A stretch of DNA of 64,000 nt, from the NCBI RefSeq assembly GCF_000621165.1, contig NZ_JHZA01000021.1, forward strand, positions 1 through 64,000, read 5' to 3'. This document shows positions 9,205 to 20,287 of this stretch, piece by piece. Origin of the DNA: Enterovibrio calviensis DSM 14347. GTDB lineage: Bacteria > Pseudomonadota > Gammaproteobacteria > Enterobacterales > Vibrionaceae. How positions within the stretch are numbered: the first letter of the stretch is position 1; the number at the start of each line of letters is the position of its first letter. A program made the position numbers and the translations under genes. The notes beneath the pieces were generated by a model, which was not told the DNA's origin, did not search any database, and worked only from the letters and a program-made list of their open reading frames with translations.

Positions 9205-9516
9205 TTATTTCATTTGCGCGTAATAAGCGGCGAGATTTTCCATGTCTGCATCGCTAAGCATCGTTGCTTGAGGCTTCATGATTGCAGCTTGCGCACTAGT
9301 GCGCTCTCCATTTTTATATGCTTTAAGCGCAGAAACAATGTACTGCGGATTTTGACCTGCTAGGTTTGGGTACCCCGGAATGGCAGCGATACCATTTGCA
9401 CCATGGCATGCAGCACAGATTGCCGCTTTCGCTTTTCCAGCTTCCGCATCTCCAGCGGCAAATGAGGGAGCAGCCGCCATCATGGCAACCAGCCCCAAAG
9501 AGATAATATATTTCAT
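9205..9516 (-). CDS. Periplasmic class I c-type cytochrome
   Basis: Small monoheme cytochrome (103 aa). An N-terminal signal peptide ([20 protein letters not shown]) sends it to the periplasm. The heme attachment motif CAACH follows about 15 residues later, and a distal Met ligand is likely in IMKPQATM. It resembles cytochrome c4/c5- or c553-type single-domain electron carriers found in Vibrio. The frame is open further upstream, but the ATG at 9516 is chosen because it begins the signal peptide and has a GAGGA ribosome-binding site just upstream. It lies 67 bp downstream of tilS and ends at its own terminator. Confidence 0.93.
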   Translation of the reverse strand: MKYIISLGLVAMMAAAPSFAAGDAEAGKAKAAICAACHGANGIAAIPGYPNLAGQNPQYIVSALKAYKNGERTSAQAAIMKPQATMLSDADMENLAAYYAQMK

Positions 9517-9583
9517 TGCTTCCTCACTTATAGTTATGTCGTACCAATCAATCTTTACACGTGAATAACACTTGCGCACTTAA

Positions 9584-10900
9584 TCAATGAGTTTTGTGCC
9601 AGACAAGTTCACACTCCTGCCCTTCAAACCCCACACACACAAATAAATCGGCAACCCCAGCAAGCTGGTCACCGAAATAGATCAGTGGGGTTCTTCTTCG
9701 CATCCAGCTTGGTACACCATATTCCTGAAACAACTTTTTAAGCTTGCGTTTTCCTTGCCGCCCCAAAGGATGAGCGTACACGCCCTCAGGATTAAATTTC
9801 ACCGTTACACTTTCTTCGCTACGAGGTGCTCGCAGGCTGAGGCCGTGTACAGTCCGACTTTCTGTCATCAACAAGGTGCCGAGGTTATCAGGTAAATCAG
9901 TCACACAATTTAATGCCAGAACTCGCTGCTCATCCGTCACATCATTCATCTTACTCAAGCAATAGAGCGCGTTTTGAAAACGTCTCAACATCCACTCGCC
10001 AAGCCTCATTTCCGGGTTGGCATCGCACGCCGCATCAACAACTGAATGCAATATTTCCTTAAGCTGAACCTGTGAGACGCTTTGTCCCATCACCTTCTTC
10101 AGCCAACGACGAAGTAAAGCAACTTGCATACGTGACGAATACGTTTGTAATGCTGAGATCGATAAGCCGCCATCAGGCAATTCAATACGAGCGTCGTGTT
10201 CTTCCAACAATTCGTCTATTAAGGCTTCTTGTTCCGCACACAGCATCGATGTGCGATTAACCGCTTTCACAAATCCAGGCCAACGCTCTCTAACTTTTGG
10301 CAGCCATACTTGCCTGATAAAGTTACGATCAAAACGGCAGTCCAGATTACTTTCATCTTCTACCCAAGCTAAGCCTTGATCATTGGCATAAATTTCAATG
10401 TCCTGTCGTGACACCGCGAGTAAAGGGCGTAGCAACTGCGCCTGAGCAAGTCCCCTAATTTGAGGCATTGCAGCGAGCCCCGCGGGTCCACTGCCACGTT
10501 TTAGCGCCAAAAGAAACGTTTCAGCTTGGTCGTCTGAATGTTGTGCTGTCAGCACCAATGCTTCGGGCTCGACGTTCAACGAAATCGCACTATAGCGAGC
10601 CTCTCTGGCTTGCTTTTCAAGGCTTTCACCCTGCTTTTCGAATTGAACTTTTAATCCCCTGAAATCAAAGCCAGCATCAGTCGACCATTGATGGCATTTC
10701 TCCATCCATTCGTCAGCGTTTTCGCTGAGTCCGTGATGCACATGAAGGATCAGGTAACGATGCTGAGGATGAATATCTCGGTAGGTAGAGAGCAAATCCA
10801 GCATTACACGCGAATCCACGCCACCACTGAATGCTAAAACAATCTGACGCGGTGTCACAGCATGAGCATTAAGGACATTTTCAAACACGGAGAACAGCAT
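9584..10900 (-). CDS. tilS: tRNA(Ile)-lysidine synthase
   Basis: ATP-dependent enzyme (438 aa) that converts C34 of the tRNA-Ile CAU anticodon to lysidine, changing both codon and amino-acid specificity. The PP-loop AFSGGVDSRVMLDLL (residues about 24-38) is intact. The N-terminal adenylation domain includes TAQHSDDQAETFLLALKRGSGPAGLAAM, followed by the tRNA-recognition domain and the C-terminal TilS domain (RQGKRKLKKLFQEYGVPSWMRRRTPL). Length matches E. coli TilS (432 aa). Next to accA, as in many gammaproteobacteria. Confidence 0.97.
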   Translation of the reverse strand: MLFSVFENVLNAHAVTPRQIVLAFSGGVDSRVMLDLLSTYRDIHPQHRYLILHVHHGLSENADEWMEKCHQWSTDAGFDFRGLKVQFEKQGESLEKQAREARYSAISLNVEPEALVLTAQHSDDQAETFLLALKRGSGPAGLAAMPQIRGLAQAQLLRPLLAVSRQDIEIYANDQGLAWVEDESNLDCRFDRNFIRQVWLPKVRERWPGFVKAVNRTSMLCAEQEALIDELLEEHDARIELPDGGLSISALQTYSSRMQVALLRRWLKKVMGQSVSQVQLKEILHSVVDAACDANPEMRLGEWMLRRFQNALYCLSKMNDVTDEQRVLALNCVTDLPDNLGTLLMTESRTVHGLSLRAPRSEESVTVKFNPEGVYAHPLGRQGKRKLKKLFQEYGVPSWMRRRTPLIYFGDQLAGVADLFVCVGFEGQECELVWHKTH

Positions 10901-10945
10901 AAGTGCCTCTTAGATAGTGCATTCTCGATATGATAGCACCACAAA

Positions 10946-10972
10946 CAAAAAAAGGGCCATAAGGCCCTTTTC
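10946..10972 (-). terminator. Rho-independent terminator after accA
   Basis: Stem AAAGGGCC/GGCCCTTT (10951-10958 and 10963-10970). On the minus strand it is followed by a run of seven U. It separates accA from tilS. Confidence 0.9.
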
Positions 10973-11016
10973 CAACGTCAGTGTCGATTCTTAGTTGAGA
11001 ACCGAATCAACGCAAT

Positions 11017-11979
11017 TTAGCAATAACCGTAACTCAACAGGCGCTGGTAGCGTCTTTCACGAAGTGCTTCTTCGTCAAGTTGCTCAAGCTCTTCAAGTTG
11101 GGCCAACAGCAACGCTTTGATGTTGGATGCAGTCAGCGTCATATTTCTATGCGCACCACCCATTGGCTCTTCGATGATATTGTCGATAAGACCCAACTCT
11201 TTCAAACGCGGCGCAGTCATTCCCATGGCATCTGCCGCTTGAGGGGCTTTATTCGAATCACGCCACAAAATCGATGCACAACCTTCCGGAGAGATGACTG
11301 AGTACGTCGAATACTGAAGCATATTAACGAAATCACCCACACCGATAGCCAAAGCACCGCCAGAGCCACCTTCGCCAACAACGTTACAGATAACTGGCAC
11401 CTTCAAACCTGCCATTTCTTTTAGGTTGCGAGCAATCGCCTCTGACTGACCGCGCTCTTCTGCACCAACCCCTGGGTATGCGCCCGCGGTGTCGATGAAT
11501 GTGATGATCGGCATTTTGAAGCGCTCTGCCATTTTCATCAGGCGCAATGCCTTACGGTAACCTTCTGGCTTCGGCATGCCAAAGTTACGAATGACTTTCT
11601 CACGGGTTTCGCGACCTTTCTGGTGACCGATGATCATCACCGGACGGCCGTCAATACGCGCCATACCGCCAACAATCGCTTTGTCATCCGCATAGGCTCT
11701 ATCACCCGCCAGTTCTTCGAACTCGGTGAAAATAAGATCGGCATAATCCAAGGTATAAGGACGACGTGGGTGACGCGCCAATTGCGCCACTTGCCAGGCG
11801 CCTAAGTCACTGAAGATTTTTTTCGTCAATTCAGCGCTTTTTGTCTCCAATTGCTCGATTTCTTTATCAAGATTGACAGCCTCCGGATCGTCACCGCGTT
11901 TGGACACTACACGCAGGGCTTCAATTTTTGCTTCCAATTCAGCAATCGGCTGTTCAAATTCAAGGAAATTAAGACTCAT
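11017..11979 (-). CDS. accA: Acetyl-CoA carboxylase carboxyltransferase subunit alpha
   Basis: Alpha subunit (320 aa) of the carboxyltransferase half of acetyl-CoA carboxylase; with AccD it moves the carboxyl group from carboxybiotin to acetyl-CoA, giving malonyl-CoA for fatty acid synthesis. The family N terminus [22 protein letters not shown], the crotonase-fold core [23 protein letters not shown] and the oxyanion-type [15 protein letters not shown] are all present. Length is that of E. coli AccA (319 aa). It is the last gene of the envelope cluster, 60 bp after dnaE, with a hairpin between. Confidence 0.98.
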   Translation of the reverse strand: MSLNFLEFEQPIAELEAKIEALRVVSKRGDDPEAVNLDKEIEQLETKSAELTKKIFSDLGAWQVAQLARHPRRPYTLDYADLIFTEFEELAGDRAYADDKAIVGGMARIDGRPVMIIGHQKGRETREKVIRNFGMPKPEGYRKALRLMKMAERFKMPIITFIDTAGAYPGVGAEERGQSEAIARNLKEMAGLKVPVICNVVGEGGSGGALAIGVGDFVNMLQYSTYSVISPEGCASILWRDSNKAPQAADAMGMTAPRLKELGLIDNIIEEPMGGAHRNMTLTASNIKALLLAQLEELEQLDEEALRERRYQRLLSYGYC

Positions 11980-12008
11980 AGAGAAAGAATCCTGTTCAGG
12001 TAATTAAG

Positions 12009-12034
12009 TTGCCCTGTTATGTCAAACAGGGCAA
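12009..12034 (-). promoter_or_regulatory. Hairpin between dnaE and accA
   Basis: Perfect 10-bp inverted repeat TTGCCCTGTT/AACAGGGCAA (12009-12018 and 12025-12034) with a 6-base loop, in the dnaE-accA gap. No U-run follows on the minus strand, so it looks like an mRNA-stabilising, processing or pausing element rather than a full terminator. Confidence 0.55.
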
Positions 12035-12039
12035 ACGTA

Positions 12040-15000
12040 TCAGTCAAATTCCAACTCGACCTGTTTGTCGCCGAGCAACGTTTTTAAATCATCGATGAGC
12101 TTATCATCGGGCGTAATACGCCATTCTGTACCTAAGACCAACTTCGCACGAGCGTCGTCACGCTGATAATAAAGATTAACAGGAACGGTCCCTGCGCGAT
12201 AAGGCTCTAGGATTTCACTAAATCGTTCAAAAAATTTGTTATCAATTTGCCTGTCAGTCACGGATATAGCAAGACTACGCAGGTACTTTTCACGCGCTTG
12301 AGAGAGATCAAGCACTTCTCGTGCCGACATTTTAAGGCCACCATTGAAGTCATCAAAGCTGACCTGTCCGGAAACGACTAAAATTCGGTCTTTTTCAATA
12401 AGATCTAGGTACTTTTCTAATGCATCTGAGAACAGCATCACTTCCATGCGACCTGATCGATCGTCAAGCGTTAGAATACCAATACGCGTTCCACGCTTGG
12501 TCGTCATCACACGAGCTGCAATCACTAGACCTGCAACGGTCGACACCACGTCGCGCTTTGTTGCGTGTGCATCTTCTAAGCGCCAAGTGATGTAATGCTT
12601 AAGTTCTTTCACATAACTATTAATTGGGTGACCTGTTAGGTACAAACCCAGCGTTTCACGCTCACCTTCCAGCCACACTTTTTCAGGCCAATGCGGAACA
12701 TTGGCATATTTGTGTTCAACCTCTTCAGGTGCGTCTGTCAATACGCCAAACATATCCGCTTGACCAAACGCCTCAGCTTGACGATGTTGGCTGGCGGCTT
12801 TAATCGCATCATCCAACGATGCCATCATGGCGGCACGGTGAGGACCTAAGCGATCAAGCGCCCCAGCCTGAATCAATTTTTCAATGACACGCTTGTTAAC
12901 TTTTTTGGTATCGACGCGCGCGCAGAAATCGAAAAGATCACGGAAATATCCACCTTTCTCTCGCGCCTCAATGATGTTCTCAATCGGTGTTTCGCCTGCA
13001 CCTTTAATCGCACCAATGCCGTAGACGATTTCGCCTTTGTCATTCACGTTAAAGCGATAAAGACCCGCATTCACATCAGGAGGCAACATCGTCAACTTCA
13101 TGCGACGACACTCTTCGACAAGGCCAACGATCTTGTCTGTGTTATCCATATCTGCAGTCATTACCGCAGCCATGAATTCAGCGGGGTAGTGCGTTTTTAG
13201 CCAAAGGGTTTGGTATGACACCAAGGCATAAGCTGCTGAGTGCGATTTGTTAAAGCCGTAACCCGCGAACTTTTCAACCAAGTCGAAGATTTTCATCGCC
13301 AACTCGCCGTCCACGCCGTTATTCACCGCGCCACTTTCGAACGTGGCGCGCTGTTTAGCCATTTCTTCGGGCTTCTTCTTACCCATTGCGCGACGCAACA
13401 TGTCTGCACCACCTAGGGTGTAACCAGACAATACCTGAGCGATCTGCATGACCTGCTCTTGGTAGAGAATGATGCCATACGTGGGTTCAAGGATTTCTTT
13501 TAACGAATCGTGCTGCCACTTTTCATCTGGGTATGACACCACTTCACGGCCGCGTTTACGGTCGATAAAGTTGTCAACCATGCCTGATTGCAATGGACCA
13601 GGACGGAACAATGCAACCAGTGCGATCATATCTTCAAAGCAGTCTGGTTGAAGACGCTTGATAAGATCTTTCATACCGCGTGATTCCAACTGGAAGACGG
13701 CAGTAGTTTCTGAGTTTTGCAGAAGCTTAAATGACGCAATGTCATCCATCGGAATAGCTTCAATGCGTATCGCTTCCTGACCCTCAGCTTGAAGACGAGG
13801 GTTAATCATCTTAAGCGCCCAATCAATGATGGTGAGCGTACGCAAGCCTAAGAAGTCGAACTTAACTAGGCCGGCGGTTTCAACGTCATTCTTATCAAAT
13901 TGGGTGACGGGGAAATGACCTTCACTGTCACAATAGAGGGGGGCAAAGTCAGTGATAGTGGTTGGTGAGATAACCACGCCACCCGCGTGTTTACCCGCAT
14001 TTCGCGTACAACCTTCGAGGATTCGGCAAGTATCTATTAGCTCACGAACTTCTTCATCAGCTTCATAAACTTCACCCAACTGAGGCTCGGCATCAAAGGC
14101 TTTCGCCAGTGTCATACCCGGATCGGGTGGTACCATCTTAGAAATACGATCAACAAAACCGTAAGGGTGCCCCAACACTCGGCCAACGTCTCGAATAACC
14201 GCCTTCGCTGCCATGGTACCGAAGGTAATGATCTGTGATACCGCATCACGACCATACATTTCCGCTACGTGATCAATCACCTTATCGCGTTTATCCATAC
14301 AGAAGTCGACGTCGAAGTCGGGCATGGAAACACGTTCTGGGTTAAGAAAACGTTCGAACAGGAGGTCAAACTCCAATGGATCGAGATCCGTGATCTTCAG
14401 TGCATAAGCAACAAGTGAACCCGCACCAGACCCTCGCCCTGGGCCAACAGGGATATCGTTATCTTTCGACCACTGGATAAACTCCATCACGATGAGGAAG
14501 TAACCCGGGAAGCCCATTTGGTTGATAACTTTTAGTTCTATATCTAGGCGATCGTCATACTCTGGACGACGATTAGCGCGATCTGCCGGATCGGGAAATA
14601 AGAATTCAAGGCGCTCTTCGAGACCTTCTTGAGATTTCTTAACTAAGAATTCTCCGATCTCTAAACCTTCCGTAGGAAAATTCGGCAAGAAGTATTCATT
14701 CAAACGCACTGTCACATTACAGCGCTTTGCAATCTCTACTGAGTTCGCGAGTGCTTCGGGAATATCTTCAAATAGCTCACACATTTCCTCGGCGGTGCGA
14801 AGATATTGTTGCGGGCTGTAGTTTTTCGGACGACGCGGATCTTCAAGCGTGAATCCATCGTGAATGGCGACGCGAATTTCATGAGCATCGAAAAGATCAG
14901 ACGACAAGAAACACACTTCGTTCGTCGCCACTACGGGCAAATCGTTGTCCGCAGCAAAATCTAACGCAAAGTGCAGATATGCGTCCTCATCGGGACGCCC

Positions 15001-15519
15001 TGTGCGGATCAATTCGATGTAATACGCATCAGGAAAGTGAGTCTGGTAAAACGCCGCACATTGCTTGGCGAGTGTCATATTACCTTTCAGCAGTGCTTTA
15101 CCAAGATCACCTCTTCGCCCACCTGACAGGATAATTAACCCTTCACTCAGTTCGCCAAGCCATTCGAGGTCAATAACGGGTTGGTGTTGAACATGGCCAC
15201 GAAGATAGGCTTTGGAGATCAGCAGCGTCAGGTTTTTGTATCCCGCATTGTTCGCTGCCAGCACGGTCAGTTGACATAGATCGTCACCAAACGCCGGTGA
15301 TTGAACTTTAAAGTCAGCACCGATGATGGGCTTCACACCGCAAGTTTGCGCCGTGTTGTAAAACTTCACCAAACCACACAAGTTCGTAAAGTCGGTCAAC
15401 GCCATTGCAGGCATGCCAAGTTCGCCCACTTTTTTAACTAAAGGCGGCACCTTGCCAAGGCCGTCGACCATGGAATAGTCACTGTGAACACGTAGATGGA
15501 TAAAGCGTGGGTCTGACAT
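12040..15519 (-). CDS. dnaE: DNA polymerase III subunit alpha
   Basis: Replicative polymerase catalytic subunit (1159 aa; E. coli 1160 aa). An N-terminal PHP domain (from [21 protein letters not shown]) is followed by the C-family polymerase core; [18 protein letters not shown] contains the catalytic aspartate motif. [24 protein letters not shown] is the strongly conserved palm segment. The fingers and beta-clamp-binding region include [16 protein letters not shown], and an OB-fold with a C-terminal tau-binding region follows. It works with epsilon and theta in the holoenzyme core. Same order as in E. coli (lpxB-rnhB-dnaE-accA); a terminator lies between rnhB and dnaE. Confidence 0.98.
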   Translation of the reverse strand: MSDPRFIHLRVHSDYSMVDGLGKVPPLVKKVGELGMPAMALTDFTNLCGLVKFYNTAQTCGVKPIIGADFKVQSPAFGDDLCQLTVLAANNAGYKNLTLLISKAYLRGHVQHQPVIDLEWLGELSEGLIILSGGRRGDLGKALLKGNMTLAKQCAAFYQTHFPDAYYIELIRTGRPDEDAYLHFALDFAADNDLPVVATNEVCFLSSDLFDAHEIRVAIHDGFTLEDPRRPKNYSPQQYLRTAEEMCELFEDIPEALANSVEIAKRCNVTVRLNEYFLPNFPTEGLEIGEFLVKKSQEGLEERLEFLFPDPADRANRRPEYDDRLDIELKVINQMGFPGYFLIVMEFIQWSKDNDIPVGPGRGSGAGSLVAYALKITDLDPLEFDLLFERFLNPERVSMPDFDVDFCMDKRDKVIDHVAEMYGRDAVSQIITFGTMAAKAVIRDVGRVLGHPYGFVDRISKMVPPDPGMTLAKAFDAEPQLGEVYEADEEVRELIDTCRILEGCTRNAGKHAGGVVISPTTITDFAPLYCDSEGHFPVTQFDKNDVETAGLVKFDFLGLRTLTIIDWALKMINPRLQAEGQEAIRIEAIPMDDIASFKLLQNSETTAVFQLESRGMKDLIKRLQPDCFEDMIALVALFRPGPLQSGMVDNFIDRKRGREVVSYPDEKWQHDSLKEILEPTYGIILYQEQVMQIAQVLSGYTLGGADMLRRAMGKKKPEEMAKQRATFESGAVNNGVDGELAMKIFDLVEKFAGYGFNKSHSAAYALVSYQTLWLKTHYPAEFMAAVMTADMDNTDKIVGLVEECRRMKLTMLPPDVNAGLYRFNVNDKGEIVYGIGAIKGAGETPIENIIEAREKGGYFRDLFDFCARVDTKKVNKRVIEKLIQAGALDRLGPHRAAMMASLDDAIKAASQHRQAEAFGQADMFGVLTDAPEEVEHKYANVPHWPEKVWLEGERETLGLYLTGHPINSYVKELKHYITWRLEDAHATKRDVVSTVAGLVIAARVMTTKRGTRIGILTLDDRSGRMEVMLFSDALEKYLDLIEKDRILVVSGQVSFDDFNGGLKMSAREVLDLSQAREKYLRSLAISVTDRQIDNKFFERFSEILEPYRAGTVPVNLYYQRDDARAKLVLGTEWRITPDDKLIDDLKTLLGDKQVELEFD

Positions 15520-15554
15520 AGTACTCGTACGTTACTGATTCATGATTTGATAGA

Positions 15555-15583
15555 GAAAAAAAGGGGAGCTAAACTCCCCTCTC
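15555..15583 (-). terminator. Rho-independent terminator between rnhB and dnaE
   Basis: Stem AGGGGAG/CTCCCCT (15562-15568 and 15574-15580) with a five-base loop, followed on the minus strand by a run of seven U. It implies that dnaE has at least some independent transcription from within or beyond this gap. Confidence 0.85.
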
Positions 15584-15587
15584 TGCA

Positions 15588-16190
15588 TTATGCAATGCCT
15601 AGCGCTTTCTTTACAGGTTTAAAGCTCTTGCGGTGCTGAGAGATTGCACCATGCGCTTCAAGTGCTTCAAAATGCGCCTTAGTTGGATAACCTTTGTGCT
15701 TTGCAAAACCATATTGAGGAAATTCAGCATCCAGCACTTCCATTTCTCGGTCACGCACAACTTTAGCAAGGATAGAGGCTGCGCTGATTTCTGCGACACG
15801 CAAATCGCCTTTCACCACCGCAGCACCTGGCATAGGTAGCCCTGCAGGAACGCGATTTCCATCAATAAGCACAAAGTCAGGTTGAATCGGCAGGCCTGCC
15901 ACCGCACGTTCCATCGCAAGCATAGTTGCCGCTAGAATATTAATGTCATCAATTTCTTCGGGCTCTGCTCGTCCAAGTGACCACGCCAATGCTTTTTCTT
16001 TGATGACTTCAAAGAGCGCTTCACGTTTTTTTTCAGTCAGTTTTTTTGAATCCGTCAGCCCTTCAATCGGGTTATTGGGATCCAAAATGACGGCTGCGGT
16101 GACAACAGCACCGACTAATGGACCACGGCCTACTTCATCAACACCAGCAATACGCTGGGCGTTTGGATAAACAAAAGGTTCAAAATCCAT
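15588..16190 (-). CDS. rnhB: Ribonuclease HII
   Basis: Endonuclease (200 aa) that cuts RNA in RNA-DNA hybrids and incises at single ribonucleotides embedded in DNA. The N-terminal catalytic motif [21 protein letters not shown] supplies the first Asp-Glu pair; LIDGNR and the [18 protein letters not shown] segment supply the rest. The C terminus [14 protein letters not shown] is characteristic. Length matches the family (198 aa in E. coli). It starts 3 bp after lpxB stops, so it is translationally linked to the lipid A genes. Confidence 0.97.
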   Translation of the reverse strand: MDFEPFVYPNAQRIAGVDEVGRGPLVGAVVTAAVILDPNNPIEGLTDSKKLTEKKREALFEVIKEKALAWSLGRAEPEEIDDINILAATMLAMERAVAGLPIQPDFVLIDGNRVPAGLPMPGAAVVKGDLRVAEISAASILAKVVRDREMEVLDAEFPQYGFAKHKGYPTKAHFEALEAHGAISQHRKSFKPVKKALGIA

Positions 16191-16193
16191 GGT

Positions 16194-17342
16194 TCATCGC
16201 CCTATTAAATTGAGTACAGCTTTCGCAGATGCTTTATCGGCATCACAACGAATAACATCATGTAAACGCGTGAATTCAGCCATTAAGTCAGCATTGTCAC
16301 TATCTAGAAAACGCGAAACCTCTGTCACCAATTCTTCTGGTGTGCATGCTTCTTGTATTCTTTCTGGCACTAACTCTCGCCCAGCAAGAATATTTGGCAA
16401 AGACACAAACTCTGTTTTGACTAGGCGACGAGCAATCCAAGCAGTAATGGCATTGACTTTGTACCCTACCACCATTGGCCGCTTAACTAGCATGCACTCA
16501 AGCGCAACGGTACCTGACGCGAGAAGCACCATGTCTGATGCAGCAATCACATTACGAGCGGTATCATCCACCAACGTAAACTCAAGCTCAGGTGCGATGT
16601 CTTTCCACGCTAGCTCAAACTGCTCTCTTCGCTTTTCATTCACAACAGCCACGACGAAGCCAAGGTCAGGATAACGCGCTTTGAGTAACTTACAGGTTTG
16701 GATAAATATTGGGGCGAGAATTTTCATCTCGCCACCGCGACTGCCTGGAAGCACAGCGAGATAACGAGTGTTTTGCGCTAAACCTAACAGTTCACGAGCA
16801 ACAGATTTATCACTTTCTAAGGGGATATCGTCAGCCATGGTGTGGCCAACAAAGTCACAGGGCACATTAAACCTGTCGTAAAACGCTTTTTCAAAAGGCA
16901 AGAGCGCCAGTACCAAATCTGTGGCTGCGGCTATCTTAAAGATACGTTTTTGCCGCCACGCCCATACACTTGGGCTGACATAATGGACGGTCTTGATACC
17001 CGCATCTTTCAGCGACTTTTCAAGCCGCAAATTGAAATCTGGCGCATCAATACCGACAAATACGTCAGGCGGATTTGCGACAAAATGCTCAACGAGTTCT
17101 CTCTTTACCGTTAAAAGACGAGACAGACGACCAAGCACCTCCACCAAGCCCATCACGGAAAGCTCTTCCATATCGAACAAGGTTTCACACCCTAGAGCTT
17201 TCATTTTGGGGCCTGCAATCCCAACAAATTCAGCATCAGGATATTGCGCTTTGACCGCTTTTATAAAGCCTGCACCTAAAATATCGCCGGAGATTTCTCC
17301 GGCGACTATTCCAATTCGAAGCGGCTTAGCAACAACAGCCAT
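16194..17342 (-). CDS. lpxB: Lipid-A-disaccharide synthase
   Basis: Glycosyltransferase family 19 enzyme (382 aa, identical in length to E. coli LpxB). It joins UDP-2,3-diacylglucosamine and lipid X to form the lipid A disaccharide at the cytoplasmic face of the inner membrane. Visible are the N-terminal [41 protein letters not shown], the [13 protein letters not shown] motif, and [11 protein letters not shown] followed by VGHTMAD. Its start overlaps the lpxA stop by one base (TAATG), giving tight coupling. Confidence 0.98.
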   Translation of the reverse strand: MAVVAKPLRIGIVAGEISGDILGAGFIKAVKAQYPDAEFVGIAGPKMKALGCETLFDMEELSVMGLVEVLGRLSRLLTVKRELVEHFVANPPDVFVGIDAPDFNLRLEKSLKDAGIKTVHYVSPSVWAWRQKRIFKIAAATDLVLALLPFEKAFYDRFNVPCDFVGHTMADDIPLESDKSVARELLGLAQNTRYLAVLPGSRGGEMKILAPIFIQTCKLLKARYPDLGFVVAVVNEKRREQFELAWKDIAPELEFTLVDDTARNVIAASDMVLLASGTVALECMLVKRPMVVGYKVNAITAWIARRLVKTEFVSLPNILAGRELVPERIQEACTPEELVTEVSRFLDSDNADLMAEFTRLHDVIRCDADKASAKAVLNLIGR

Positions 17343-18130
17343 TATCGAATAATACCTCGGCTCGATTTTTCGAAGAATTCAACAAAAAGCTGGAGCGCTT
17401 CTTCGTCTTTCGCCATGTCAGCGACAGACTTTTTCGCTTCTTCAAGCGTTTTGCCTGAACGGTATACTTCTTTATAAACCGCACGAATCGCTTTAATGGC
17501 GCTCTTTTCAAAGCCTCGACGCTTAAGGCCTTCCACATTGATACCGAACGGCTCGCAGTGGTTACCTTGTGCCATTACGTATGGAGGTACGTCTTTTACA
17601 ACGATTGAACCGCCACCGAGCATGCAATGACTACCAATCGTACAGAACTGATGGATTGCCGTCATGCCGCCAACAATAGCAAAGTCACCTACCGTCACGT
17701 GGCCTGCAAGGGTTGCGTTATTGGCAAAAATACAGCGATCACCAATCACGCAGTCATGAGCAACATGGGCGTTAATCATGAACAGATTATCGCTACCAAC
17801 TTGGGTATGACCACCATCTTGAACCGTGCCACGATGCATGGTGACACTTTCACGAATCGTATTGCGATCGCCAATTTCCAACGTGGTGGGTTCACCAGCA
17901 TACTTCAGGTCTTGGCACTCTTCGCCAATTGAAGCAAATTGGAAGATCTTGTTGTCTCGTCCAATTTTTGTTGGGCCTTTAATAACCACATGCGTTTTTA
18001 CTTCGGTGCCTTCACCGATCTCCACCCCTGTGCCTACAAAGCTGAATGCGCCAATCTTAACGTTAGCGCCGAGGGTTACCCCCTCTTCAACCACTGCGGT
18101 TGGGTGAATTTGGGCAGATTCATGGATCAC
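17342..18130 (-). CDS. lpxA: Acyl-ACP--UDP-N-acetylglucosamine O-acyltransferase
   Basis: First enzyme of lipid A synthesis (262 aa): transfers a 3-hydroxyacyl chain from ACP to the 3-OH of UDP-GlcNAc. It is a left-handed beta-helix trimer; hexapeptide repeats run through the first two thirds, and the catalytic His is in the [13 protein letters not shown] region. The frame extends upstream to 18172, but the GTG at 18130 is the likely start because it gives the family N terminus [14 protein letters not shown] and exactly the 262-aa length of E. coli LpxA. That start lies 2 bp after the fabZ stop. Confidence 0.97.
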   Translation of the reverse strand: MIHESAQIHPTAVVEEGVTLGANVKIGAFSFVGTGVEIGEGTEVKTHVVIKGPTKIGRDNKIFQFASIGEECQDLKYAGEPTTLEIGDRNTIRESVTMHRGTVQDGGHTQVGSDNLFMINAHVAHDCVIGDRCIFANNATLAGHVTVGDFAIVGGMTAIHQFCTIGSHCMLGGGSIVVKDVPPYVMAQGNHCEPFGINVEGLKRRGFEKSAIKAIRAVYKEVYRSGKTLEEAKKSVADMAKDEEALQLFVEFFEKSSRGIIR

Positions 18131-18132
18131 AA

Positions 18133-18585
18133 TTAAAACTCTCTTCTGGCACACTTCAGGTCGGCAGAACACACAACCTTACCATCAACTTTTGCAATAC
18201 CTGTAAAGGCTGCAATGCCACGTCTTTCTTTAAGGAACTCTACTTCCAGCACCATTTGATCGCCCGGCGTCACCGGCGCACGGAACTTGGCGTTGTCGAT
18301 ACTCGCAAAGTAGTAAAGTTCATTCTCTTTTGGACTACCAAAGGTTTTGAATGCCAATAGGCCAGTAGCTTGCGCCATGGCTTCAAGGATCAAAACACCT
18401 GGGAAAATAGGAAGCTGCGGGAAATGCCCCGTAAATTGCGGTTCATTAACCGACACGTTCTTGATGGCATGAAGATATTTACCTTCTTCAAAATCAATAA
18501 CGCGGTCGATAAGCAGAAACGGATAACGGTGTGGCAGCAATTCTTTAATTTCGTTAATGGTCAATACGTTGTTTTCGCGACTCAA
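18133..18585 (-). CDS. fabZ: 3-hydroxyacyl-[acyl-carrier-protein] dehydratase FabZ
   Basis: Hot-dog-fold dehydratase (150 aa) of type II fatty acid synthesis; makes trans-2-enoyl-ACP from 3-hydroxyacyl-ACP and so competes with LpxA/LpxD for the same pool. [14 protein letters not shown], the catalytic His in [23 protein letters not shown] and the Glu in the same helix are present. The start codon is TTG at 18585 (E. coli fabZ also uses TTG), with a GGGAA stretch upstream. It sits between lpxD and lpxA, the usual arrangement. Confidence 0.97.
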   Translation of the reverse strand: MSRENNVLTINEIKELLPHRYPFLLIDRVIDFEEGKYLHAIKNVSVNEPQFTGHFPQLPIFPGVLILEAMAQATGLLAFKTFGSPKENELYYFASIDNAKFRAPVTPGDQMVLEVEFLKERRGIAAFTGIAKVDGKVVCSADLKCARREF

Positions 18586-18633
18586 AGTAATATTCCCGTA
18601 TGAAAGCTTATTATTCGTCGTTGATAACGCAAA

Positions 18634-18704
18634 ATGGCCTACTCTGGAGAATTCGGTAGATTAAGACGTATCTCAATGTTCCGGAATCTACAAGCGCAGG
18701 CCAT
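18634..18704 (-). promoter_or_regulatory. Nested inverted repeat between lpxD and fabZ
   Basis: Two nested pairs of arms: outer ATGGCCT/AGGCCAT (18634-18640 and 18698-18704), inner GTAGATT/AATCTAC (18656-18662 and 18685-18691). Together they would fold about 70 nt of the 132-nt lpxD-fabZ gap into a long interrupted hairpin. There is no U-run, so a terminator is unlikely. It may be an mRNA-processing or regulatory element ahead of fabZ-lpxA-lpxB. Confidence 0.45.
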
Positions 18705-18717
18705 CTAAAGACAGCAG

Positions 18718-19743
18718 TTATTCGCTATCTTCTAGCTGTTTTTCAACGGCTTTTAATCGTTTATGCATGTCTTCGATCTTCATAACACGTGCGGCAGTTT
18801 TCCGCCAATCACGATTCGCTTGAAGTGGAATACCCGAAGAATACATACCAGGCTCAGTGATAGGTCTCATCACCATCCCCATACCGGTGATAGTGACACC
18901 GTCGGTAATTTCAATGTGGCCATTCAATACACAGGCACCGCCAATAATGCAGTGTTTGCCTATTTTGGTACTTCCCGCCATGACGGTGGCACCAGCAATG
19001 GCGGTATTTTCGCCGATCTGAACATTATGCGCGATCTGACAAAGATTGTCGATGATGACACCATCACTAATAATGGTGTCATCAAGCGCACCGCGGTCGA
19101 TCGTCGTACACGCGCCTATCTCGACACGATCGCCAATCACCACAGTACCGACTTGAGGGATCTTAACCCAGCGACCTTTGTCATTCGCATAACCAAAACC
19201 ATCAGAACCGATCACAGTGCCTGACTGCACTAAGCAAGACGCACCAATTTGAACACCATGATAGACACTCACGTTTGCCCAGAGCTTGGTATTCGCGCCA
19301 AGTTTTGCATTTTTACCGACAAAAGAACCTGCGCCGACTTGAACATGGTCACCAAGCTCAGCACCCTCTTCGATCACGGCATTGTGACCAATAGAGACGC
19401 CCTCTCCAAGTATTGCGGACGGTGACACATATGCACTAGGCGCAATATCGGTCGCGCAACGCGGCGTCGAATCTAACAGCTGAGCTGTCAATGCATAACC
19501 TAAATACGGGTCTTTAACCACAAGCGCATTGCCACTGCAGTATGCGAGGTCGGCTTCCTTGACCATCACCGCGCTGGCTTGACATTGTGCGAGGTGTTTA
19601 CGGTACTTGCTGCTCGACAAAAATGTAATCTGCCCATCAGCAGCCTTATCCATACCCGCAATTGAAGAGATGACAACTGTACCGTCGCCATGCAATTCAG
19701 CACCCAGTTTTTCCGCTAATTCAGCGAGCGTAATAGAAGCCAT
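18718..19743 (-). CDS. lpxD: UDP-3-O-(3-hydroxyacyl)glucosamine N-acyltransferase
   Basis: Third enzyme of lipid A synthesis (341 aa, same as E. coli): adds the N-linked hydroxyacyl chain. The N-terminal uridine-binding domain ([21 protein letters not shown]) is followed by a left-handed beta-helix of hexapeptide repeats (about 100-310). The catalytic His is in the [22 protein letters not shown] stretch, and a C-terminal helix binds ACP. It starts 12 bp after skp stops. Confidence 0.98.
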   Translation of the reverse strand: MASITLAELAEKLGAELHGDGTVVISSIAGMDKAADGQITFLSSSKYRKHLAQCQASAVMVKEADLAYCSGNALVVKDPYLGYALTAQLLDSTPRCATDIAPSAYVSPSAILGEGVSIGHNAVIEEGAELGDHVQVGAGSFVGKNAKLGANTKLWANVSVYHGVQIGASCLVQSGTVIGSDGFGYANDKGRWVKIPQVGTVVIGDRVEIGACTTIDRGALDDTIISDGVIIDNLCQIAHNVQIGENTAIAGATVMAGSTKIGKHCIIGGACVLNGHIEITDGVTITGMGMVMRPITEPGMYSSGIPLQANRDWRKTAARVMKIEDMHKRLKAVEKQLEDSE

Positions 19744-19755
19744 TTTTTACCTTAC

Positions 19756-20265
19756 TTATTTGACTGCTTTCAGTACTTTCTCTGATAGGTCATCTTTCGG
19801 GCTTGCATACAAAACGGCTTGACGATCTAACACCATGTCATAGCCTTCTTTTTTCGCAAGACGTGTGATGGCCTTTTGCAGTTTTTCTACTAATTTACGT
19901 TGTTCTTCAGCACTACGTTTACGCTCATCTTCTTTCAGATTGCCGACTTTAAGCTTGTAGTCTGCATCATAAGATTGTAGTTCGCGTTGAAGCTTAGTGC
20001 GCTCGCTATCACTCATCAGCTCGCCATTACGCTTCAGTTTTTCAACGCCTTTTTGCAACTTGCTTTCCAAACGCTCAACTTCGGCAATGCGGTCTTTAAA
20101 CTCTTTGCGCAGATTTTCGCTCACATTGCTTTGCTTGGCCATTTGAGCCAGCACAGGACCCGTCGCAACGTAGCCAACTTTTTGAGCCGCTTCAGCCGCA
20201 GATGCAAATACAGAAGCACTGAACATGGCTAGGCAAAGGCCTGCCGCTTTGATAGTAGGTTTCAA
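19756..20265 (-). CDS. skp: Periplasmic chaperone Skp (OmpH family)
   Basis: Periplasmic holdase (169 aa; signal peptide about 1-26 ending near ASAAEA) that keeps unfolded outer-membrane proteins soluble on the way to BamA. The mature protein is largely charged alpha-helix (about 50-135), matching the coiled tentacles of the Skp trimer; VGYVATGPVLAQM is the typical mature N terminus. The start codon is TTG at 20265, with a good AGGAG ribosome-binding site 7 bases upstream. Directly downstream of bamA, as in most gammaproteobacteria. Confidence 0.96.
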   Translation of the reverse strand: MKPTIKAAGLCLAMFSASVFASAAEAAQKVGYVATGPVLAQMAKQSNVSENLRKEFKDRIAEVERLESKLQKGVEKLKRNGELMSDSERTKLQRELQSYDADYKLKVGNLKEDERKRSAEEQRKLVEKLQKAITRLAKKEGYDMVLDRQAVLYASPKDDLSEKVLKAVK

Positions 20266-20287
20266 TCTATTCTCCTAATATTGAAAA

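Noticed and set aside
16189-16674. 161-aa plus-strand open frame inside lpxB
   Set aside because: Antisense to a full-length lpxB with conserved motifs; composition typical of a shadow frame.
18763-19224. 153-aa plus-strand open frame inside lpxD
   Set aside because: The hexapeptide-repeat coding sequence of lpxD leaves its complement open; no recognisable protein.
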